Below are positions 9,216 through 17,438 of a DNA stretch of 48,220 nucleotides, in pieces (position 1 is the stretch's first letter; every line of letters begins with the position of its first letter). The DNA lies in contig JAICZH010000009.1 in NCBI GenBank assembly GCA_025933775.1, positions 1 to 48,220 on the forward strand, read 5' to 3'. The DNA is from Chitinophagaceae bacterium (GTDB taxonomy: Bacteria; Bacteroidota; Bacteroidia; Chitinophagales; Chitinophagaceae). The notes under the pieces are model-generated. The model was not told the origin of the DNA. It worked only from the letters and a program-made list of their open reading frames with translations, and did not search any database. Position numbers and translations under genes: made by a program.

Positions 9216-10436
9216 ATGGATAAAAAACAAGTTTCAATTTTTTCACTTCCTGTAATCGTTGCGGCGCTTGGCTATTTTGTTGATATATACGATTTGCTTT
9301 TATTCAGCATCATTCGCATTCCGTCTTTACGATCATTAGGCTTAAATGATGATCAGATTTCAAAAGACGGTTTACTGATTATTAATGTGCAAATGATTGG
9401 CCTTCTTCTTGGCGGTATTTTGTGGGGAGTGCTTGGCGATAAAAAAGGAAGACTGAAAGTTTTGTATGCATCCATCATTTTATATTCCATCGGAAATATT
9501 GCCAATGGTTTTGTAAACACCGTAAGCATGTATGCATTGGTAAGATTTATTACTGGCGTTGGGTTGGCGGGCGAGTTAGGTGCAGGCGTAACATTGGTTA
9601 CTGAATTATTGCCAAAAGAAAAAAGAGGACTTGGTACAGCTATTATTGCAGGCGTTGGAATTATAGGAGCTGTAGTTGCATTTTTTGTAAAAGAATTATT
9701 TCCGTGGCGTACTTGTTATTTTATCGGCGGCGGCCTGGGGATTGCATTATTGCTGCTTCGCACCAGTGTACTCGAATCGGGAATGTTTACAAGTATTGTA
9801 AAAAGCAAAATTTCAAAAGGAAATTTTTTTATGTTGTTTAATAACAAAAAGCGATTGAAAAAATATATCAGCACTATTTTAATTGGTTTGCCTACATGGT
9901 ATGTAATCGGCATACTTATTACTTTTTCAAAAGAGTTTGGCGCAAGAATGAATGTAAGCGGTGCAATTGATCCCGGCAAAGCAGTGATGTATAGTTACAC
10001 TGCAATTTCAATCAGCAGCTTTATTGCAGGGCTTTTGAGCATGTGGTTGCAAAGCCGCAAAAAAGTTTTATACATTTATTATTTTATTACTGCTGTAGGT
10101 ATATGGTGGTTCTTCAATCTTCATGATTCCACTGCAAGCCGGCTTTATTTAGTAAGCATTATATTGGGCATTGGTAGCGGCTTCTGGACTATTTTTGTTA
10201 CGATGGCCGCAGAACAATTTGGAACCAACCTGCGTGCAACTGTTGCTACAACTGCTCCAAATATGATTCGCGGATCATTAGTGCTTATATCAATATTATT
10301 TACATGGCTGCAAAGCATGACGAGTTATTTTAATTCAGGATGGATAACAGGAATTGTAGTGATGGTTATTGGATTTGCAGCGGTAATTATTGCCGACGAA
10401 ACGTATCATAAAGATTTGGATTATGTGGAAATGTAA
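9216..10436 (+). CDS. Major facilitator superfamily transporter
   Basis: Twelve-helix MFS permease of 406 aa. After helix 2 there is the loop GVLGDKKGRLKVLYASI (about residues 70-87), the MFS signature between helices 2 and 3, and 'RFITGVGLAGELGAGVTLVTELLPKEKRGLGT' (about 108-140) is the helix 4-5 pattern of metabolite:proton symporters. The N-terminal 'ALGYFVDIYDLLLFSIIRIPSL' resembles that group too. It starts 5 bases after the DedA gene. The substrate is not recognisable; organic acid or sugar-acid uptake is possible given the upstream carboxylate symporter, but this is a guess. A GC-rich hairpin begins 12 bases after the stop. Confidence 0.88.
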   Translation: MDKKQVSIFSLPVIVAALGYFVDIYDLLLFSIIRIPSLRSLGLNDDQISKDGLLIINVQMIGLLLGGILWGVLGDKKGRLKVLYASIILYSIGNIANGFVNTVSMYALVRFITGVGLAGELGAGVTLVTELLPKEKRGLGTAIIAGVGIIGAVVAFFVKELFPWRTCYFIGGGLGIALLLLRTSVLESGMFTSIVKSKISKGNFFMLFNNKKRLKKYISTILIGLPTWYVIGILITFSKEFGARMNVSGAIDPGKAVMYSYTAISISSFIAGLLSMWLQSRKKVLYIYYFITAVGIWWFFNLHDSTASRLYLVSIILGIGSGFWTIFVTMAAEQFGTNLRATVATTAPNMIRGSLVLISILFTWLQSMTSYFNSGWITGIVVMVIGFAAVIIADETYHKDLDYVEM

Positions 10437-10447
10437 TTGCCTCCCTG

Positions 10448-10462
10448 CCCTCCAGAGGAGGG
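10448..10462. repeat. GC-rich hairpin after the MFS gene
   Basis: CCCTCC-AGA-GGAGGG is a perfect 6-bp stem with a 3-base loop, 11 bases after the MFS stop codon. It is much more GC-rich than its surroundings and resembles the palindrome inside the GH43 gene (33519-33532). No T-run follows, so a standard terminator is doubtful. Confidence 0.5.
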
Positions 10463-10512
10463 TTCTAAGAAAGTAAGATTTAATAAATTACCAGTTTTAA
10501 AAAGTGTAATGA

Positions 10513-11553
10513 TTGATTAATAAAAATATTCATAATCATTTAATTTCCCCTTCGGGGAACAAGGGGCCGAAATTTCTCATCATTCGTTTTTCTTCCATTG
10601 GTGATATAGTACTATCGACGCCGGTTATACGCTGTTTGCGAAAAAAATTTCCTGAAGCAGCAATTTATTTTCTTACTAAAAAAAAATTCGCGGGTATTGT
10701 TGAATCCAATCCATATCTGACTAAAGTGATTACACTTGATGAAGACATTCTTGATACGATTGAAATTCTTAAAGATGAAAAATTTGATGCTGTTATTGAT
10801 TTGCATTATAACCTGCGCACGTTACGGATTAAACAAGCTTTGAAGGGAATTCCATTTTATTCATTCAATAAATTAAATACCCAAAAATGGATTTATACCA
10901 GCTTTAAAATTAATACGATGCCTCACGAACATATTGTTGATAGGTACATGGAAACGGTAAAAAATTTTGGTGTAGTAAATGATAACAAAGGATTGGATTT
11001 TTTTATTCCTGAAAAAGATAAAGTGAAAGATAATGATATTCCTTTCTCGCATTCGCAAGGTTATATCGCTATTGCAATTGGTGCTGCGCATTACACAAAA
11101 AAATTACCGGTTGATAAATTAAAAGAATTGTGTGAGAAAATAAATTACCCGATTATTTTATTGGGCGGCAAAGAAGATTATGATAACGGCGGTGAAATTT
11201 CCAATGTTGATGAAGTAAAAATTTACAATGCCTGTGGCAAATTTTCATTAAACGAATCTGCTGATATTATTCGCAGATCAAATTTGATAATAAGCCACGA
11301 TACGGGACTGATGCATATTGCTGCCGCTTTTAAAAAAATGATTTTTTCTGTTTGGGGCAATACCGTTCCATCTTTTGGAATGTATCCTTATGAAACTGAA
11401 TATAAAATTTTTCAGGTGAATAAATTATGGTGCAGGCCTTGTAGTAAAATTGGGTTTGATAAATGCCCGCTCGGCCATTTTAAATGTATGCAAAAAATAA
11501 GCATTGACTTTATTGCCGAAAATGCAAAAGAATTTTTAAAAATAAAAAATTAA
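10513..11553 (+). CDS. Glycosyltransferase family 9 (heptosyltransferase-like)
   Basis: GT-B fold transferase of the LPS heptosyltransferase family (346 aa), acting at the cytoplasmic face on lipid A core or a related glycolipid. The family begins with FLIIRFSSIGDIVLSTPVIR (residues about 21-40). The donor-binding half has IAIAIGAAHYTKKLP (about 187-201), PIILLGGKEDYDNG (about 214-227), and SNLIISHDTGLMHIAAAF (about 257-274), the conserved D-T/S-G-L-x-H-x-A block. Family proteins normally start within a few residues of the first motif, but no ATG lies there. The open frame runs up to a TTG at 10513 through about 20 codons that include a hairpin repeat (10545-10559), so the true start is uncertain. 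The stop codon directly abuts the convergent histidine-kinase stop codon. Confidence 0.88.
   Translation: MINKNIHNHLISPSGNKGPKFLIIRFSSIGDIVLSTPVIRCLRKKFPEAAIYFLTKKKFAGIVESNPYLTKVITLDEDILDTIEILKDEKFDAVIDLHYNLRTLRIKQALKGIPFYSFNKLNTQKWIYTSFKINTMPHEHIVDRYMETVKNFGVVNDNKGLDFFIPEKDKVKDNDIPFSHSQGYIAIAIGAAHYTKKLPVDKLKELCEKINYPIILLGGKEDYDNGGEISNVDEVKIYNACGKFSLNESADIIRRSNLIISHDTGLMHIAAAFKKMIFSVWGNTVPSFGMYPYETEYKIFQVNKLWCRPCSKIGFDKCPLGHFKCMQKISIDFIAENAKEFLKIKN
10545..10559. repeat. Small hairpin in the 5' codons of the GT9 gene
   Basis: TTCCCC-TTC-GGGGAA is a perfect 6-bp stem, followed by another GGGG run at 10563-10566. It sits between the putative TTG start and the first conserved GT9 motif, and looks like a short palindromic element either in the leader or read through as the N-terminal extension. 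Confidence 0.5.
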
Positions 11554-13725
11554 TTAAGTTAACGGAACACTAATGTGCCATGAGCATCCTTTGCCGGGCA
11601 AAGAAATTATTTCTGCATTACCACCGAAGTTTTCTGCACGATTATGAATATTGGTTATGCCCAATCCTTTTTTTATAAGAAACGGATCAAATCCTTTTCC
11701 GTTATCCGTTATCTTTAAGTGAAGAATATTTTTCGATTCAGATAACCGGATGATGACTTCATTGGCATTAGCATGTTTTAATATATTATTCATAACTTCT
11801 TGTACAATGCGATACAGGGCAAGCTGAAGGGAAGCAGATATTTTATTTTCATTTATTTTTTTAACCAAAAATGTTACTTCAAAATTATTAGCGATATGTA
11901 GTTTTTCTGCAAACACTTTCAGCGCTGCAGAAAGTCCATTCATTTTTAGTTCGGCAGGCGTGAGATTGCGGCTTATATTTCGCAATTCATCCACTGCTTT
12001 TTGTACATAATCCAAACTGTGGGTTATCAGTTCTTCTTTACTGTCATCTTGCTTTTGTGCAGTTTTCAAATATAATATTGCTGCTGCCAATAATTGATTT
12101 ACGTTATCATGAAGTTCGGCAGAAAGTTCATTTCTTTCTTTTTCCTGCGCATCAATTACTGCATTTACTACATCTTTTTTCTTTTGCTTTTCAGTTATCA
12201 ATATCTGCTTTTGTAAATCGCGCTCTTCAGTTACATCCTGCATAGAGCCAATCACACGCACTACTTTGCCGTCTTTATTTCGTATAAGATAAGCCTGGTC
12301 AATTATGATTTTATAAGAACCATCCGCACAACGATACCGGTATTCCATTTGCCATCTGGAATCATTTTTTTTAAAAGCTTCTTCTACACTTTTTGCAACA
12401 ACCGGTACATCATCTTTATGTATTTTATCTAAATTATGCTGTTCATAAAAGTTACTCATTTCATAGCCAAAAAGATTTTCATAACCTGCCGTTCTTCTTA
12501 TTTTATCTTCTGCAAGATCCCAATCCCAAATAACATCGCGGGTGGCTTTGGCAGCGTATTCAAAAAGCTCATTGCTTTTTTTAAGCGCCTGCTCGGCTTC
12601 TAATTCAGCAGTAATTTCTACAGACTGTCCGCCTTCTAACAGATTTCCTTCTACATCCTGTATTGGAAATTTAAACGTTCTGTAATAATGAACATTTTTA
12701 TTAGCATCTAAACATTTATGAAAGAACTCAATACTTTTATTTTTCGGAATTACATCTTTATCAGGAAGCAAAACTTTTTGACATTCAGTAATGGGAGAAA
12801 TTTTTTTGTTCAGATTAGCATCGGTATAGTTGTACAATTGTTTAAATAATGTATTCATATAAAGCAGCACACCATTTGAATCGGTAATCCAGGCTACAAG
12901 AGGCGCATTTTCCATAAAAGATTTAAACTGCTTTTGCTCTTTCACCAAATCGAGCTTTGATTTTTTTTGTTCCGAAACAAATTTATTTTTTATTGTTTGC
13001 TCTTTGCTAATGTCTCTGCTTACTGCCGCAAAGCCGGTTATGCGGCCTTCGTGATCTTTAATGGCATTTACGGTTGTTTGTAAATAATATTTTACTTCAT
13101 TATTTTTTTCTATCAAAACATCTCCGTTCCAAAAACCATTATTGCGAATCATTTTTTTAAAATTATTTTCGCAATCATTCACAAAATTTAATTTGCTGAT
13201 ATTGTGTAAAGAATTATTATTTTCATTTTCACATTTCAAATTAAAAATTATTGCCGCTTTGTGATTCCATGTTTTAATAAAAAAATTAGTATCTGTTGAA
13301 ATGATGGCGTCTGAAATATTATCTAGCAAAATAGTTTGCTGCAATAATTTTTGTTCTGCTTTTTTTTGTTTGGTAACATCAGTACCTAAAAAACGAATTC
13401 CGGTTACATTATTTTTTTCATCGCTGATGGCGCTTACTTCCCACCGAAACCAATTTTCTTCTGCAGCGGTAGTGGTTTTAATTTCTATGGAAATTGTTTT
13501 GCCTGGGTTATGAATGCATTCATTATTGGCGCGAAGAAATTTTTCTACCTGAAAATTTTGAACTACATCCTGAAATAAACGCCCTTTCCAGTTTTTATTT
13601 TCAAGGCCAAATTGTTTTTGAAACAAATGATTGGTTTGTAAAATACGAAAGTTAATATCAGTAAGGCCCCATAAAAATTCTGAAGAATTTTCAAGGTGCG
13701 AAGTATTTGCGAAAGAAGCATCCAT
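11554..13725 (-). CDS. Multi-PAS sensor histidine kinase (HisKA_3/NarX-like)
   Basis: Sensor kinase of 723 aa with no membrane segment, so probably cytoplasmic. Four PAS/PAC modules are visible, at about residues 15-125, 127-245, 265-378 and 383-500. Each ends in a PAC-like stretch (for example FLGTDVTKQKKAEQ, GFAAVSRDISKEQT, VIGSMQDVTEERD). A HisKA_3 dimerisation helix follows with the phosphoacceptor in ERNELSAELHDNVNQLL (His539). The C-terminal HATPase_c domain has an N-box (EVMNNILKHANA, about 643-654), DNGKGFD (about 674-680) and GLGITNI (about 687-693). HisKA_3 kinases usually signal to NarL/LuxR-type response regulators, but none is encoded nearby, so this is an orphan kinase. The signal is unknown. 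The gene is convergent with the GT9 gene, the two stop codons adjoining. Confidence 0.93.
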   Translation of the reverse strand: MDASFANTSHLENSSEFLWGLTDINFRILQTNHLFQKQFGLENKNWKGRLFQDVVQNFQVEKFLRANNECIHNPGKTISIEIKTTTAAEENWFRWEVSAISDEKNNVTGIRFLGTDVTKQKKAEQKLLQQTILLDNISDAIISTDTNFFIKTWNHKAAIIFNLKCENENNNSLHNISKLNFVNDCENNFKKMIRNNGFWNGDVLIEKNNEVKYYLQTTVNAIKDHEGRITGFAAVSRDISKEQTIKNKFVSEQKKSKLDLVKEQKQFKSFMENAPLVAWITDSNGVLLYMNTLFKQLYNYTDANLNKKISPITECQKVLLPDKDVIPKNKSIEFFHKCLDANKNVHYYRTFKFPIQDVEGNLLEGGQSVEITAELEAEQALKKSNELFEYAAKATRDVIWDWDLAEDKIRRTAGYENLFGYEMSNFYEQHNLDKIHKDDVPVVAKSVEEAFKKNDSRWQMEYRYRCADGSYKIIIDQAYLIRNKDGKVVRVIGSMQDVTEERDLQKQILITEKQKKKDVVNAVIDAQEKERNELSAELHDNVNQLLAAAILYLKTAQKQDDSKEELITHSLDYVQKAVDELRNISRNLTPAELKMNGLSAALKVFAEKLHIANNFEVTFLVKKINENKISASLQLALYRIVQEVMNNILKHANANEVIIRLSESKNILHLKITDNGKGFDPFLIKKGLGITNIHNRAENFGGNAEIISLPGKGCSWHISVPLT

Positions 13726-13952
13726 TTAGGTTTTCCGGGGTTTGTATCGTTTTTTTTGATAATATAATCAGGATAATTATTGAAAGATATATATAACAAC
13801 GTTATTTTAATTATTTTATTGGGTAAATTACCAAATAGATTTATAAAAGAAATTTGACATTCACTTTCGTTTTAAGTCGTACATAATAATTTCTTGCATT
13901 TAACTTTTTATTTCAAGGCTTCTTGCCATTTTTGTAACCTGTTTATTATCAA

Positions 13953-14561
13953 ATGATTTATAAAAAAATTTTTTTTCTTTCACTCATGTGTTTTTTTTTC
14001 TTTGTTACCTGCTTTTCGCAGAAAGTGGTAGTGCATGCATTTATTGAAAATAGAAAAACTTCTACAAACAACGATACCATTTATTACGATTTCCACAGAA
14101 ATCTTACCTGGAGCGATTTTAAAGGCAAGCCAATAGAAAATTATTTTGCGGGGGCAGTTACTGCTTCTGGTTTTGCGTTTGATTCGCAAATGAATTTTGA
14201 TGGAAAAACAATTTATCTCAACATTGGCATTTATACTTTTTTTACCAAACACGATTCGTGGAAAAAGCCCAATGTAAATTCTGAATATCATTTAATGCAC
14301 GAGCAGCATCATTTTGATATTACAGAAATCGGATCAAGAAAGTTTATGGATGAATTACAGAAAGCGCATTTTACAAAAGAAAATTATGCTGCGTTGCTCA
14401 CTTCATTATTTGATAAAGTTTATAAAGAAAATATGGATATGCAGCATGATTATGATAAAGAAACCAATCACAGCCTGAATGTGGAAAAACAATTGGAATG
14501 GAATAAAAAAATAGATGCAGAAATATTAAAACTGAAACAAAGTATTGCCTTAAAAAATTAA
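13953..14561 (+). CDS. DUF922-like secreted protein, possible zinc protease
   Basis: Protein of 202 aa with a signal peptide (residues 1-22, ending TCFSQ), so exported. The mature part begins with a beta-rich region containing LTWSDFKGKP (about residues 51-60), followed by an alanine-rich AGAVTASGFAF segment. Then comes HLMHEQHHFDITEIGSRKF (about 112-130): a histidine-glutamate-histidine arrangement like a zinc metallopeptidase site. These two blocks match my recollection of the DUF922 family (annotated as putative secreted Zn-dependent protease). The C-terminus is charged and helical. It stands alone between divergent or convergent neighbours, and the kinase upstream is divergent. Catalysis is inferred; HEQHH differs slightly from the canonical HExxH. 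Confidence 0.7.
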   Translation: MIYKKIFFLSLMCFFFFVTCFSQKVVVHAFIENRKTSTNNDTIYYDFHRNLTWSDFKGKPIENYFAGAVTASGFAFDSQMNFDGKTIYLNIGIYTFFTKHDSWKKPNVNSEYHLMHEQHHFDITEIGSRKFMDELQKAHFTKENYAALLTSLFDKVYKENMDMQHDYDKETNHSLNVEKQLEWNKKIDAEILKLKQSIALKN

Positions 14562-14623
14562 AAATTATTTTTTTATGGCATCCAAATTTCTTTATCTAAA
14601 TATTTTGTAACTATAAATTTTTT

Positions 14624-16513
14624 TTAATCAACTTTTTTCAAACTTACCATCAACACAGGAATTTGCAAAGCATGACGCACAGAATTTACTGTTTCGCCGT
14701 AAATAATATCTTTAAATCCCCGGTGGCCATGAGCGCCCACCACAAGCATATCTGCGTTGTTTTCTTTTACCAGTCGCACAATTTCCTTTGCTCTGTTTTT
14801 GAATCCAAGACAGCTAATAGCATTGAACCCTTTTTCTTTTAATTGATCTACATAAAAATCTAATTGCGATTGATCTCTTCGTGTTTCGTAATCATCGCTT
14901 TGGCCGCCCCAAAGTTTTGCTGATACGCTTTCTACAATATGAATTAAAATAAATTGAGTGCGTGCATTACGCTGCCCGATTGCGTAGCTAATTAGCTTCA
15001 TATCATTTTCAGAAAAATCAAGAGCGATGGCTATCCTGTTGTATAGCGGAATATCGAGCGATATGTTTTTCATTTCAGGATGTATTTTAATAGATGTTGA
15101 TATTTTTCTTTGTGCAATTGCCGGTTCAAAAATGATATACAAAAGTAAACCCGTAAAAAATATTCCACTGGCGCCAATTATAATTTTTGGAATTACAGGT
15201 GCATTCTCAAATACAGGCGCTGACTGGCTTATGAGCATTTTAAAATTAAGCCAAACAAGAATGGCGGCTATAATCCATGCAATTATTTTTGTAAAAAAAT
15301 TTATAGTAAAATCGCCCATTTTTGTTTTATCACTTACAAAATGAATTAAAGGAATAATAGCAAACCCAAGTTGCACGCTCAGTATTACCTGGCTTAAAAT
15401 AAGCAATGAATCAATTTGTTTTTCGCCATAAATAATAATTACAATCAATGCCGGAATTATGGCGAGCATCCTGGTGATAAGCCTTCGCAGCAAGGGATTG
15501 ATGCGCAGGCTTAAATATCCTTCCATAACAATTTGCCCCGCCAGAGTGCCCGTAATTGTTGAGCTTTGGCCTGCAGCTATAAGCGCTACTGCAAATAAAG
15601 TTGGCGCTACATTTCCTAAAAAATGCGGCAATAATAAATATGCTTCACGAATTTCGGTAACCTGTTTTCCTGTTTTTAAAAAAATATTTGCTGCTACAAT
15701 TAATATAGCTGCATTTACAAAAAAAGCCATATTCAATGCAACACCGCTATCAATGCGATTGAATTTAATAGCTTGTTGTATTCCTTCATTTGTGCGGTTA
15801 ATTTTTCTTGTTTGCACCAGAGCCGAATGTAAATAAAGATTATGCGGCATTACGGTGGCGCCAATAATTCCTATGGCAATGTACAATGCTTCATCGTTTT
15901 TAATATTCGGTGCAAAACCTCTTGCTATTTCACCCACATCGGGTTTAATCAAAATCATTTGTATTAAAAATGCCGTTGCTATTATTGCAACTAAAGCAAT
16001 TATAAATGCCTCCATTTTTCTCATGCCAAGCGATTGAAGATAGAGCAATAAAAAAGTATCGAGCACGGTAAAACATACGCCCCAAATGAGCGGCAAGCCT
16101 GTAAGCAATTGAATGCCGATTGCCATTCCTAAAACTTCTGCAAGATCGCAGGCTGCAATAGCAATCTCTGCAAGAATGTATAAAGTGAAATTTACAAACT
16201 TCGGGTACGCTTCCCTGTTAGCTTGTGCCAGGTCTCTTCCCCTTACAATTCCTAACCTTGCTGATAAGCCCTGCAACAACAAAGCCATGAGATTGCTCAT
16301 CAAAAGCACCCATATTAATGAATAACCGAATTTGCTTCCACCTTGCAAGTCGGTGGCCCAGTTGCCGGGGTCCATATAACCAACGCTTATGAGATAAGCG
16401 GGACCTAAAAAAGAAAATATTCTTTTCCATCCCATTCTTTTTTCGGTATCAATGCTTTCATGTACATCGCCTAATGATTTACTATATATTTTTTTTTCAA
16501 TTATCATACACAA
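14624..16513 (-). CDS. mntH: Nramp-type Mn2+/Fe2+ transporter fused to a UspA domain
   Basis: Proton-coupled divalent metal importer (629 aa, about 200 longer than typical MntH). Helix 1 carries DPGN (residues 48-51) and helix 6 carries MPHN (222-225), the metal-ligand motifs; 11 or so membrane segments extend to about residue 465. Residues about 490-625 form a universal-stress-protein domain with IAIALDFSEND at its start and the nucleotide loop G-2x-G-9x-G at Gly593, Gly596 and Gly606, so it could bind ATP. The start overlaps the last 17 bases of the MntR-type repressor gene, which implies translational coupling. Alternative starts at Met3 and Met27 exist. The pairing with a DtxR-type regulator supports manganese or iron homeostasis. 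Confidence 0.92.
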   Translation of the reverse strand: MCMIIEKKIYSKSLGDVHESIDTEKRMGWKRIFSFLGPAYLISVGYMDPGNWATDLQGGSKFGYSLIWVLLMSNLMALLLQGLSARLGIVRGRDLAQANREAYPKFVNFTLYILAEIAIAACDLAEVLGMAIGIQLLTGLPLIWGVCFTVLDTFLLLYLQSLGMRKMEAFIIALVAIIATAFLIQMILIKPDVGEIARGFAPNIKNDEALYIAIGIIGATVMPHNLYLHSALVQTRKINRTNEGIQQAIKFNRIDSGVALNMAFFVNAAILIVAANIFLKTGKQVTEIREAYLLLPHFLGNVAPTLFAVALIAAGQSSTITGTLAGQIVMEGYLSLRINPLLRRLITRMLAIIPALIVIIIYGEKQIDSLLILSQVILSVQLGFAIIPLIHFVSDKTKMGDFTINFFTKIIAWIIAAILVWLNFKMLISQSAPVFENAPVIPKIIIGASGIFFTGLLLYIIFEPAIAQRKISTSIKIHPEMKNISLDIPLYNRIAIALDFSENDMKLISYAIGQRNARTQFILIHIVESVSAKLWGGQSDDYETRRDQSQLDFYVDQLKEKGFNAISCLGFKNRAKEIVRLVKENNADMLVVGAHGHRGFKDIIYGETVNSVRHALQIPVLMVSLKKVD

Positions 16514-17156
16514 AAATATTTTTTGCTCCCATGCTGCTTATGATACATTCAGGTTGTTTATCAATTTTTACCTGCAAAGAACCATCAAACACAAATTGTT
16601 TCGTAACTTTTATATGAGACCCTAATTTAATTTTATAATGATTGAGCATTTCCATCATTTGTGGAGTTTGATTGCTTACCGAGCTTACCATTGCATTTTT
16701 TTTTATGGTCAAATCTTTTAATGCAATCTGCCTAAGTACCGGCATGACGCCTTTTTCATTCGGAATAGGATCGCCATGCGGATCGGTTTTGGGATTGCCC
16801 AGAAAATCATCTAACTTTTTAATTAGCTCATCATTGCTCACATGCTCCAGTTGCTCGGCAATGTCATGAATTTTTTCCCATTGCATTCCTAATTTTGAAA
16901 CCAAAAAAAATTCCCAAAGCCGGTGCCGTCTTATTATTTCCAAAGCATATAGATTACCGGCTGCGTTGAGCCTGAATCCATAGTACTTTTTATATTCCAA
17001 TAATTTTTTTCTCTTTAATTTTTTCATCATATCGGTAACGGAAGCGGCGCTTGTTTCCAAATGCGCTGCCAGGGAATTGGTATTTACATTTCCTTTTTTT
17101 GCCTGGAGGTAGTAAATACTTTTTATATAATTTTCTTCAATTGGAGATAATTTCAT
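16497..17156 (-). CDS. mntR: DtxR/MntR family metal-dependent repressor
   Basis: Metal-sensing transcriptional repressor (219 aa). Residues 1-65 form a winged helix: SPIEENYIKSIYYLQ, then SAASVTDMMKKLKRKKLLEY as recognition helix and wing. The dimerisation and metal-binding region follows (about 70-140), with RRHRLWEFFL, HDIAEQLEHVSNDELIKKLDDFLG and the DPHGDPIP motif typical of DtxR/IdeR. The last 70 residues form an SH3-like FeoA domain (IALKDLTIKKNAMVSSVS... GSHIKVTKQ). The gene is first in a two-gene operon with the Nramp transporter, overlapping it by 17 bases. A palindrome 17-32 bases upstream of the start is a good candidate autoregulatory operator. Whether it senses Mn or Fe is not settled. 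Confidence 0.93.
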   Translation of the reverse strand: MKLSPIEENYIKSIYYLQAKKGNVNTNSLAAHLETSAASVTDMMKKLKRKKLLEYKKYYGFRLNAAGNLYALEIIRRHRLWEFFLVSKLGMQWEKIHDIAEQLEHVSNDELIKKLDDFLGNPKTDPHGDPIPNEKGVMPVLRQIALKDLTIKKNAMVSSVSNQTPQMMEMLNHYKIKLGSHIKVTKQFVFDGSLQVKIDKQPECIISSMGAKNIFVYDN

Positions 17157-17172
17157 TTTATTAAAAAAAAAG

Positions 17173-17188
17173 TTTAGACAAATCTAAA
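17173..17188. promoter_or_regulatory. Putative MntR/DtxR operator
   Basis: TTTAGACAAATCTAAA is a perfect inverted repeat of TTTAGA around a 4-base spacer, 17-32 bases upstream of the mntR start. Its form (TTTAG near each end, short AT-rich centre) matches the style of boxes bound by DtxR/MntR repressors. Position and symmetry are seen; binding is inferred. Confidence 0.72.
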
Positions 17189-17268
17189 AATTTATTTTGA
17201 TAAATAACAAAAAATTTAAAACATACTATTTTTGCATTAGAAACAGAACCATATTTACAAACCATCGG

Positions 17269-17302
17269 AGCGTTGACAATTTTTAAAGAGATTGCCAACG
17301 CT
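17269..17302. repeat. Hairpin upstream of the glucan phosphorylase homologue
   Basis: AGCGTTG (17269-17275) pairs with CAACGCT (17296-17302) and CAAT with ATTG inside, separated by one mismatch, around a 10-base loop. It ends 136 bases before the start codon at 17439. There is no T-run, so an mRNA leader structure or operator-like element is as likely as a terminator. Confidence 0.4.
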
Positions 17303-17438
17303 AACTCTGATAAAATATTTAATATTATTCATAGTTAATATATTATGTACTGAATACACATTAAATTTTTGAAAAGAGTTAATTTCTTGAATTTTCAAAC
17401 TATATTGCGCCCTCAAATAATTCGAATCTGATTTAATT

